The translations under genes and the position numbers were made by a program. DNA of 64,000 bases from Hippasteria phrygiana (taxonomy: Eukaryota > Echinodermata > Asteroidea > Valvatida > Goniasteridae). The notes beneath the pieces were generated by a model, which saw only the letters and a program-made list of their open reading frames with translations, did no database searches and had not been told where the DNA came from. How positions within the stretch are numbered: position 1 is the first letter of the stretch; the number at the start of each line of letters is the position of its first letter. This document shows, piece after piece, positions 23,701-35,700 of the stretch. The DNA lies in assembly GCA_037893225.1 (NCBI GenBank), contig JAZGUH010000123.1:248001-312000 (forward strand). Direction: 5' to 3'.

Positions 23701-26700
23701 TGTATTTGTTTAAAACCGGCCATTATATGGAAATTGAAACGTGCAGGATGCATGCGTGACATGTGGGGTGATGTGGTGCAGAACGCAGCAGTGCCAGTGT
23801 AGGGTGAAATCATGGACTCTAAATACGGACGCAATGGTAGTATTGCGCTTGCCTAATTGGGAGAGTGACTGGTCGAGCGAGTGTTCAACCAAAAAAAGGA
23901 ACCAGATTTCATAGGAGTCTAAATTTCGTGCGACACCGGAAAAAGTGTGTAAAACCACCCACATGACGGGCTCTAAACCAATACGAACGGGTAAACTGAC
24001 TTGGGTATTTATGAAATTGTTTTTTAAAGACTTCCTTCATACTTTACAATTCTGTTAAAGGCATTAAATGAGAATGCAGCTACATTGCTGAAAACAAACT
24101 TTCAACCAAAATAATACTTTTGACCAACCACATATGTGACCGATCCTACGAAATGAGTCTCAAGGTCATTTTTTGACTTGTTAGTTTTTGACTTGCAGTG
24201 GACAGAGCATACTTGGCTCTTCATTCTGATATATCACTCAGTTTGACATCCTGTTGAATATGGACATTATGTGGGTGAAAACATTCACAGTTTCTATCGA
24301 TTTCTACAGTATAAGTCATGTTTAAGGGCCTGTAACTCCAAAGTAACTCTGACGACTTGCGACTCATTTTGTTGGGTTGGTTCACATAGAGCACTGAGCT
24401 ATACTGTCCAGTATGATACCTGTGTGATGAAGGCCACAGGCTACTTGAGTAGCCGGCGAGGGTAAGATGACCTGACCCGGTGGATGGATGACGTGCTGAC
24501 CATAGTCCCTCTCCAGGTCCCGGTCATCACCACTGGTGCTACCCTCATCTGCAATGCAAACATTAGGCAAAGATTACTATGACAAAATAGGCTGGTGACT
24601 AGTGTCCTTCAGGATACTTTGTCACAAATTGCTTGTCTCCACCCAGGAGCAATGGTTAGCCCGTGTGCGCTTAACTTGCAGCCGGGGCTGTATACTCCCC
24701 AGGGAGCTGAGGAGGTTTTAGGAATGATGAATAGGCCTGATGAGCAGGGGTAATAATGTAGCGCCTTGAGCACAATGATCATGGTGGATGCGTGCGCTTT
24801 ATAAATCTACATACATTATTATCAATTATAAAACACCTAAATAGTTCCTTGTCATGTGATTGGCGGAATTTAGATACAAGGCATTGAATCATTTGCCCCA
24901 TTTCATTGACAAATATTCCGTTGTATGATTTACGTCATACACCATGCAATTTGGTTCCGTTTACCATGCATTATGGTTCCATTCGTTTCGCTCCACTGCA
25001 CACGTGCCTCAATATCAATCGCGGAGCATGAACTTTGCTATTGTTATGAGATTGCAGCATTACGTGTTGACCTTACAATGTACATGGCCAGGGAAATGAA
25101 GTAAAATTTAAATGAAAAGATCAAATGACAATCATCTATTTAGGTGTTGTATAAAACAAATGATTTTGGTTTTTTTAATTCATGCAATGGAAGGAATCTT
25201 TTCATGTACACCTCGCTGAATGGAACATGAACATTTTCACCTCATGAAAATAATTCCTTCCATTGCACTCATAAACATTCATTAATTCTATTATCTTCAC
25301 GGACACTTTAATCCTCGATCCTGATTGGTCGATCCATGGCAACTGACAGTGTGATATTATCCCATATTGCACGGTCTATATCACACTCTGCGTATTGCGT
25401 TATACGCAAAACACAGTAACTGTTATTGATACGCGCGCGCGTGTGTTGTACATTCTGGTTTTGTGTACAGCTTGCGTGTTCCATCTTTATTGTGCGTCGA
25501 GTTTGCTTGAAGATAAATTCGTTACACCACTCGCGCTCGTAGAACATGAAAATGTAGTGTGTCCATATCCCATATGCTTCGGTCGAGTGGCATATGGGAC
25601 ACGGACACACTACATTATTCCGTGTTCCACTCGCGCTCGTGGGATAATTTGTCTTGCATGACCCTACCTTTGCCTTTGTCTTGGTTCATGATGAACCCGA
25701 CCCGTCGGTGTTTGCTGTCCTGCTGTCGATTCATCCCATACCGCAGCTGGGCCAGCAGCTTGTGCTGCAGGATGTTCCCATGCTGCACCAGGGCACCGAA
25801 GAAGTTGCCACCGCCTGGCCCCGCCCCGGCCGGAATGGCCTGAATGCTGCCGGCCTGCAGGGCGGCTTGGGCAGCTTGGGCGCCAACGCGGCGTTCCTGG
25901 GCCTCGCCGGCGCAGACTTTGCAGCAGCCACACTTGGTACAGCCAGAGTCACCCGAGCCACAGCCACACACCCTGTTGATGTCATGAGATGAAAATGAAA
26001 GGTCAAAGGTTGAAAGCATCCAATGGGGATGCCTTATAATCATCTATACGAGCATAGGTGTATTTTTTCCAAGGTGTGGACATATGCGTAAACAACCTAC
26101 GCAGGAACTAGCACAGACTTTTATTGTTGGGTTTGGTTTTTTTGCTCCACTATTATTTTTTAACAAAGTCAGCAAGATACAGATAAATATTTAAGGTAGC
26201 ACTTTAAAAACTAACTAAAATTAAAGACAAAACTTGTCTCTCTTTATTGTATCTGATGAAGTAGCTGTAGCTACGAAAGCTTATGCCATATTTCTAAATT
26301 TGAGTTAGTCTTTGAAGTGCTACCTTAAATATTTATCAATTTTGTTGTCAATTTTTTCCCAGGCCAAAATTTCTTCGAGTCTAGAGTTATTTTTGTCCAA
26401 CAAGAAAAAAAGATGGAAAACGGGAATCCCTACATGATCTTCATTAACCCTCCTCCTGTTATAACTATCATAACCTATCAAAAAAACCTAAGCCCTTCCT
26501 CTCCAACAGCTTGTGTGTTTCAACCTGAAACTTGATAGGTTTTGATAGGTAGGGTAGTTGGCTCCATTTTGGCACCGAAAGAGGGAGGGTTAAACAGAGA
26601 TAACTCACATTCCAGGGTTTCTGCCCGAGTGGAAGGTATTGACGCACGAGTCTCCATAGCCTGTACACAGGCCACAGAGAGAGCATATCATACACTGGTC

Positions 26701-29700
26701 TGTCTTCCATTCATGATCGCATGGCTCATCGTCCCTCTCTTCCTCTTCAAGCTCCTCCTCCCCACTGGGAGCCAAGATGTCAGCTGCTGCCTCCCCTGAC
26801 ATGGAGACAAACATCCAGTTACTATTTGCTAGGGAGCACGTTTCTATCCAAAAGCCGGTGCCCACCAGTTTCTGCGAGTTTAGACCAGTTTCCCAGCCGT
26901 TTGGGCTTTTTCAGAAAAAAACAAACCGCAAAAACTGCTGGAAACTGGAGGACACATGGTGGCTCGGTTAAAATTTGTTTTATCACACGAGTGAGTGAAG
27001 CGCAGAAAATGAGGTGCTCCTGCAAGGCCCAAGCATATGGGACGCAGACACAAATTTACCTTCCAGAAAACCTGATTAACTGGAATTGTTTATTCAATCA
27101 ATTTCACATTGTAAGACCTCCTTAATTTCACAGTATTGATTGCAATTCATGTAGTGACAAAAACAAAATATCCATCTTTGTCAAAAACAGTTCACTTAGT
27201 TTTTTGGGATTTAACAAGTGCATTTGGAATAGACAGCACAATGAATAATTTCTTAGCTAGTTTATGAGTACGCTCGATGAATAAATAGCACGCTTTTGCA
27301 CTGGTAATAAACACATGCAAGACAGAGTGAATACAGAGGACAGTAGAGGGCGCTATCACTTGACACACCACTAAGTACAAACTCGCATTGCATACTGCTG
27401 GCAAAGTCGGCAATACATAGTGTACATACTTTTCTCAGCATGCGCAAAAAACTCGCAGGCAGCAATTTTGCAGAGTATGTAAAATAATCAACAGCCCTTT
27501 TTTTATGGAAGTCGCCCAATACAAGGCTAAAAGCTACTCCAGGTAAAGGGCTACAACAGAGGTGGTGGGGTTAGCCACATTTTAGGTTGCCAGCCCTACC
27601 ACTCTTACAGTTTTCCTTGGTCGAGATCTAAGTAGAAGCTAAATCTTCAATAGATACCAAAGAAACTATGCCAATTTTCAGACCTATAGACCCAGGCAGG
27701 GTAACTTCCACTGTTAATGAGACCAACTCACATCTCTTCCCCCTCCAAGCTGGCATTCAAACTTCAATGAACGATAAACGATCATCTATAAATCTTATGC
27801 TTCTAATTTCACAACAGCGTGCCGAATGTTTCGTTCCCACAAACCTTCTGCAATGAGAGTCCTCATGAACTGGGCTGCGGCAGCGTTGGCGCCATCCCCG
27901 CTGTTGCCGCAGACATCATCCGGACTGACCGTCTCCTTCCCGGCAATGTTGGCATTCTTGCCGTCCTTGACAGAACCCTGCCCGAGGGCTTGTCCCCGGC
28001 CGCACTGACCCTTATTGTTGATGCCCACTGTGTAGACCGTTCCATTGCTGGTCAGGATGCAAGTATGGGCTTTTCCCAGTGCAACTTGGGTGACCTTGAC
28101 ATTTTTCAAGTCGCTCAACAAACCTGGGTATGAGATTAAAAAAGCCAGTGTGTTGTTATAAACACACACTTTCAGCCAGTGCGTACTTACTTGCAATGCA
28201 CCAATTGGAATGCACAATTTTATCACTTATGGCAATTTCATGGTAGCATTCACAATTTTTCCAATTCAGGGCTGACCATATAGGAGAGGAGGTAAACATG
28301 GCCCACTTTCATGAAAACCAGCTAAGCAAATTAGTCAATTTACTGGCTAAGCAAAAACAAATAAGAACAAGTCACAAGCAATGCACATCCAACAAAACGT
28401 TAGATGGTAACCTATGATTGCCATAGCACAAAATGTTGTCTAAACAACACTGCTTCAAACATTGTTGATAGGTTTTTTAGAGCAATAATTTTTGTACTGT
28501 TATTATGCTCTTTCATCAAGGAGTTCTTTCTATTGCTAAACAAGAATAGCATCCCCGGCCCCATCCATGAATAAACTGGAAAGATTTTAAAAGAATTGTT
28601 AACGTGAACAAAGAAAACTGGCAGGAGCGGGATTTGAACCTGCGACCTCTAGAATACCATACTGGTGCTACAAACTGAGCTATCTTGCCCTATATTGGAG
28701 GTTTCCCAAACTAGTCAGATGTCTTAAATCCATAATACCGTGTAGCCGGGATCACGTCCCAACTTAAAATAAGAAGCCAGTTCGGTATCTCAAAGGTCAA
28801 AGGTTATTCGGGATGAAAATTGCTGACGTAATGTCACGCCATGTTATGCGAACGCCCATTCTGATTCAATTTAACACGTGCGTGTTGTGCGACCACCTTT
28901 TGTGTTCACGCGCGCACGTTAGGTCACGCGGGTCATTCGGGATAAAATGTCATTGTGCACATGCGCAGTTGAAATCCCGAACTGGCTTATTGAAAACAAC
29001 AAAGTTCTTTTTGCTTCAAATGAATCCAACATTTTTTTAATATCTTGTAAGACGTGGTTATGTGTCAAAACAAGATAAACTGGACAGACATTGCACGATT
29101 CCTCCAAATGTAGGAATGACTTGTATCACGCTGGTTTTTACTTCACCTGTGCTGGAATCAGCATTTTGAGTGTCTTTGCCAAACATGTACAGCTCCCCAT
29201 CTTTAGTCACCACCGCTGTGCTGCCGTTATTACATGCGACATACACCGCACATTTGCCGTCCATCTTTAGCATCTTCTTAGGTTTGGATGCCTTGAGCTG
29301 ACGACGTCCCTTCACTGAAATTGACAAGAAATATTATTTTTGTTGACACTTTAATTACATTTTAAGGGTAGTGTACACGATTGGTAATCCTCCAATTTTT
29401 TTACTGAATTATACGAAATACCTTACTAGACTGTAAGTTAATAGTAGTCTCAATCATCCTGTAAAATGATGGCCACCAGGTGTGCTGTCGTTGTCAAGAA
29501 AAGTGGAAATTTATATCGTTTTCCAACGATTTCCAGCTGGAAATCGTTGGAAAACTGCCCTGTAGCCTCTAGTCAATGGAAAGCAACGGATAACACAATA
29601 TAATGCAATATGCATACATGGAACTGCATGCATACCCATTCATTATCTTTATACACATTAAGCGCTAAAATACGAACCCACGGATTGTGGATCTTAGGTT

Positions 29701-32700
29701 GCAAAAATATTATTATCAAGTTTTTAAAACCAAATTATTGATATTAGAGAAAAACTTTAGTGAAAGAGTGGGTTTTCCTCATCACACTATTTGCATATTG
29801 GGTCATCTTTTTCAAAATAAAACAATGACATGTGGAGTCAGTGTGTCAGCGTACGTCTAACATTAATCTATGAAAATTATCACCATTTCCATTATGTCCC
29901 ACTTTGTTCCTGTTTTTTGTTTTTGCTATGTAAGTCGCCCAATACAAGGCTAAAAGCCACTCTAGGTAAAGGGCTACAACAGAGAGCAAGTTCGGTTGGG
30001 CGACTAGAGTGACTAGACTTAACCATAGTCGATCTAGATGTCACCCGAACGCTGCGCGGTTTGACTAGCTAGTGCAACTGGATCAACCTAGCTCCGGACC
30101 ATGGTTTCTCTAGTCACTCGCGAGTTACGTCACAGTTTCAAGATGGAGGATCGGTAAACTGGGCAAGTTTTGCAAACGTTTACGATAATTTGTTGGTTTT
30201 GTCCAATGATAATAACTCTTTGCAATAAGATAATGAAGTATTTATTGCACCAAAGTTAAGTACAGAAAATAATAGAAATAAATAATAGAAAATAAAATTG
30301 ACGTACCAACATTTGCTTCGTTAACAATTAGCAGAGGACATTCTTTACAGTTTGTTGTTGCTACACAAACTAGATTTGACGTAGTTGATCGACTAGATGC
30401 GTTCGAGTGAAAACAGACCACGCATGCGTGATTTGAATCGCAAAATTTACAAAAGGGACTAGATCAGCAGCACCCGAACTTGCTCAGAGGTGGTGGGGTT
30501 GGCCACATTTTAGGTTGCCAGCCCTACCACCCTTACAGTTTTCCTGGGTCCAGATCTAAATTATTCATATTTTCAGACCTATAGACCAAATGATGCAATT
30601 GACCTATCGCCGTTTGTGAGTTAGCCCCGCCCCTTAGACAACTTTACACAAGTGCAGCACGTGGATGCGATGCGCGAAACGTGCAGTAAGCGTATTACGG
30701 GGAATCATTGCATACACGCTCTCTCTGACCGGATGCAGGAGTTGTCTCAGATTTCTGAGACAACTTTGTCCACATGTGCATGCAGACTTTCGTGCGACCA
30801 CTTATTCCAAAAAGTGGGAAAATAGCTTTTCCCAATTTCCAGCCGCTCGTTATAACGCGTATCTGAATAATGCAGACTCCCCGGACCCCACTCACATAAT
30901 TTTCACCGTCCGAGAATCGGAAAAACTTAAGAAATATAAATAGAACAAACTACGCTAAACGGGCTTGGCCAATGTGCTGCAAACAAAATTAGTATAATGA
31001 AAACGTGATGGGCCGGTTGAGCGTTTGCATTAAATTTGACGTGTATTCGCATACTGCATTTCAAGGAACAAGGCGCACATGCGGCCGAATAATGCGCATA
31101 TTTCGAATGTTTTTTTGTTTGTCCAAGATTTGGAATATCATGTGATGTCCAACAGACGCTACGATTGGATAATGGTCATGAACGGCGATAGGTCAATAGG
31201 GCAAGGAAAGCATTTTCAGTTGCAGTTGTGGGACGAAAACATCAGAAAACAAATGAAAATAAAACCAGGCAGGGACAAAATAATCTATCCACATAGTGCA
31301 CCCGAACGGGAATCAAACTGGAGTCAGCAAAGGCGGAAGATAAGCACAAAAATTTGCTGAGCATGAAAACTCATCCTTGATAAAAATGGGATTACCAACC
31401 AGGGGCCAATTTCATTAAGCTGTTAAGCACAACAATTTGCTTAGCATGCAAATGCTTCCTTGATAAAAACTGGATTACCAACCAGATTTCTATGTGTGGA
31501 ATATTGCTTTTGACTGGTATTCAGCTGTTGTTTGCTTAGCATAAAAATTACATGGACTTTCGGCTGCTAACCTGTTTTTACTAAGCAAGACATTTTTATG
31601 CTAAGCAAATTTGTGTACTTAACAGCTTTATGAAATTGGCCCCTCAGATTCCCATGTGTTGTATATTGCTTGTGACTGGTATTCAGCTGTTGTTTGCTCA
31701 TCATGAAAATCACATGGACTTTTGGGCTGGTAACCTGTTTTAACTAAAGCAAGACATTTTTGTGCTCAGCAAATATTTCTGCTTAGCAGCTCCGTGAAAT
31801 TGGCCCCTGGTCATAAATTATCTGAGAAAAAAAATTCAGGACAAATTTGTATTCATAGTGTACCCTGATCTCCATCCTCTCCTTTCCTGGCCGTCCCAGC
31901 AAAGTAGACATTGCCATCATCCCCTAGTAAGGCAGCGTGGTACCCATCGTGCCCGACGCTACATTGCACTATCTTTGGTGACTTGGTGATGGGGAGCTCT
32001 GACCACTTGGTGTTGGGTTGACCTGTCTGCTTGATACCCAGGCTCTGGGCTTTGCCCATGAACAGCACCTGATGCAACAAAAACATAACTCAATCGTTTC
32101 TCTTTCACATGCAACCATAAGGATTTTATCAATTCAATTGGCTTATTTCACTTCAAAAACAAGATTTCACGCGAAATGAAATATGCAATTCACTTAAAAG
32201 TTTGAAGCTTCAAAAACTGAAACCAGGACATGGACAAAGTACACAAATTCCATCTTTTCAGATTCCATTTATCTTGACATCGCAGATATGGAGTGGACAG
32301 GAGAGCTTGAAAAAATGTCTGGAGGGGAACGAAAACCACCGTTAGATCTTCAGTGATGATTTCAGAAACCTCCATGGTCAATATAGGAAGTGTAGCCATA
32401 GGCTACGATACCAGGAATGCACGAAGTGTACGTTGTGTAAAACGACAGGCAGGCACAGTAGTCGTAACTTCCAAAAGCAACAAAAATCCTCTAGATTGGC
32501 TGACAAATACAAATCTAAAATGTCAATTTCTCCATTTGTAATAATGCCGAACTTCATTTGCCCATGAACAGCACCCGATGCAACAAAAACATAACTCAAT
32601 CGTTTCTCTTTCACATGCAACCATAAGGATTTTATCAATTCAATTGGCTTATTTCACTTCAAAAACAAGATTTCTCACGAAATGAAATATGCAATTCACT

Positions 32701-35700
32701 TAAAAGTTTGAAGCTTCGAAAACTGAAATCAGGACATGGACAAAGTATACAAAATAAGACATGGCTTGGTAGAAAGTCTAGGTTATTTGGATCAAAAAGA
32801 GAAAAACTACCAAATTGTAAGTTTATTCATTATGGAATTTCAGCAAATAATGCTTAACAGTTACTTAACCCCCTGAATACGGACACCGGCCATAGCCGCG
32901 GTTTGAAAAAGACCACCTGGCCGGTTGTCATTTATACGCACATTCCTGTGCATACTCAATCCGTTCATGATTCAACTATATTGTTCTAAGATGGGAGAGT
33001 AATGAACAGATGGAGCTTCTTCAAACAAAGCTTTCATTCACACGAAAGGGGGGCTCCAAGTGCGATGAATAGGACCACTCTATTCAGTGTGGTGCCTATT
33101 GTTTGTGATTAGCTTGGCTGCACAGCTTGTTCTTGGCATACAGCCCCCCCCCCCCCTCCCCCCCCCCCCCCCCCCCCCCCGCCCAAGACCATCTCAGTTC
33201 CCAGTGGAGCACAAAGCCTAATTGTTAGATTTTTAATAGAGAAGCAATTGGCGACAAAGTGTCTCAACTAACCCACTTCAGGTTTTCTGTGGGCACCCTG
33301 CTGAATCCAACAAAATCCAACAACATAAAAGTGTGAAGCTTACTAAATCTGACATAATCAAACAGAGAGAACAAAAGATCATTTATTCACAGCCCACATC
33401 AACAACATCCAACGGAAAGCACCGACTATTGGATATTTAGCCCGATAAGCCTTAACCTCTTGAAGGTGGCTGCCGTTCATAGACGTCTATAGAAAATTAC
33501 CACCTGAGCTGGATGACGTCTATACACGCATTCTCTGCATTTTCAATCCATTGTTGGATTAATGTGTATGTTACGCTTGGCTGCACAACCCATTGTGTCC
33601 ATTTCGCTTGGCTGCACAAGCCGGCATGTCACCCCGGCGCCCCATTATAACACCCGTACTCAAGGGGTTAAGAAACGTGAAATTATGCCTGTGCTCGAAC
33701 CCACAATTTGTGGCATTATCCATAAGATTTATGCATTTGACAAACGAAAAACTACAACACTATCATTTAAAAGAAAACAGTAATGAAGAAACTAATTTCA
33801 ACTCATAAGTAAATACATACCTTTCCTGAGTTTGTTCTGATGAGTGAGAATTCTTTGCCAGCTGCTATGTAAACACACTCATCGCTCAGTCCGGTTTCTG
33901 TAGAAACAATCAGAGATAACAGCTGCCTTAAAAAAACATTTTCCCATCGGAAAGAGATACTTTTGCCCTTTCCCGACATAGTGCAGGAAGCACTGTATGC
34001 TCAGTGCTTTCCGAGAGCCTGTGGGGGAAAAAATCTACAGGCTTACTTGGGTGGGACTCGAACCCACGACCTCCTGCTTACTAGTGCAGATATCTCAACC
34101 ACTCAACCAAAGAGATGTCTGCACTTGTAAGTAGGAGGTCGTGGGTTCGAGTCCTACCCGAGTAAGCCTGTGAATTTTTCCCACAGGCTCTCGGAAAGCA
34201 CAGAGCATACAGTGCTTCCTACACTATGTCAGGAAAGGGCAAAAATCTCTGTTCTAATTTACATCATCCCCGACACAAATTCCATCTTTTAAGATTCCAT
34301 TTATCTTGACATCGCAGATATGGGGTGGACAGGAGAGCTTGAAAAAATGTCTGGAGGGGAACGAAAACCACCGTTAGATCTTCAGTGATGATTTCAGAAA
34401 CCTCCATGGTCAATATAGGAAGTGTAGCCATAGGCTGCGATACCAGGCCTGCACGGAGTGTACGTTGTGTAAAACGACAGGCAGACACAGTGGTCGTAAC
34501 TTCCAAAAGCAACAAAAATCCTCTAGATTGGCTGACAAATCCATTTCAAAAATGTCAATTTCTCCATTTGTAATAGTGCCGAACTCCATTTCACCTATAA
34601 TGCTCAAAAACATAAAGTTTACCTTCAAATGTTTGCCGTGTAGTTCAGGTCAATTGAAAATAGATAAGAATACTTTGTCAAATTCAAAACAGCATTTTTG
34701 TTTCTTTCCGTTTTCAAGAGGAGGCAGATATCATTGAGTGTACTACATACCAATCTCTTGTTTCTCTAAGTGGGAATCCTTGCCATTACTGGCTGGTGTG
34801 GGCCCATAGGCGAGGAGAGACTTCCGAGCCAGCTTGACAGGCAGCTCACCGGTCTTTAATACTGGTGAGCTCTGGGGGTTGAAGCTCTGAACTACAAATG
34901 TGTCCTGGAAAAAAATTCAAAGGCCACAAAATCAAATAATTTGAAGCAGTGATGTAGTCGAGAGCATCACAAGACTACACAAGACCCTGCAAGACCAGCA
35001 CAAGACCTTCAGTCTTAATTCAAGTCTCAAGCTATTCAAATGAACTGTAATAAAAGCATTCCATTGTCATGGTTTATGCCTGTTACAAGCTGGTCTTGTG
35101 AATGGTCTTGTGCCTGGTCTTGTGATGGTCTCGACTACATCACTGACTGAAAGAGACAAAGGCATGTTTTGCATAATCACCTGATAAAGATATAAGAGCA
35201 AAATAGAATGTGCACTTTGATCTAAAAAAACAAAAAAACAGCCAGAATACAGGACTTCTAGGCATATCTTACAGGACCGCCATTTTTTTACGTCCTATTT
35301 TATGGAACCATTTAATTTTTCTGGGCTGAGCGGGCCAGTAAACTAAACCCAAGACATTTTATGATAGACAACATGTTGAAAATATTGCAAATTGATGACC
35401 AGACTGATAATGAAAAATCTGCCCTCATCTTCGCATCCACCAATTTGCTACTGGGTAAAGACAAACACAGGAGTCTGTGGCTAGACTAGTCAGTGCTTGG
35501 TACCTAGACATTCAAACACAAAAAGTGACTGCAAAATCCCAAGACTGGCACTCAATTCTCTGATAAGAATTTTGATACATCCACACCACAACAATAACCA
35601 ACTAAAAAGTATTTATCCCAAACGAAGGTGAAAAGGAAAGATTAAACTGCTTTCAATCAAATCTGTTGAAGTGAATTACAATTTGTAAAGCGAATTAGGC

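Noticed and set aside
25654..25992. 112-codon plus-strand ORF opposite exon 14
   Set aside because: Antisense shadow of a GC-rich coding exon that is phase-consistent with its neighbours.
26253..26278. Functional hammerhead ribozyme
   Set aside because: The core order is present, but there is an extra A before stem II and no pairing partner for stem III; kept only as a weak finding.
28619..28692. Possible tRNA gene on the minus strand
   Set aside because: Same SINE family, more diverged, with the D-arm broken.
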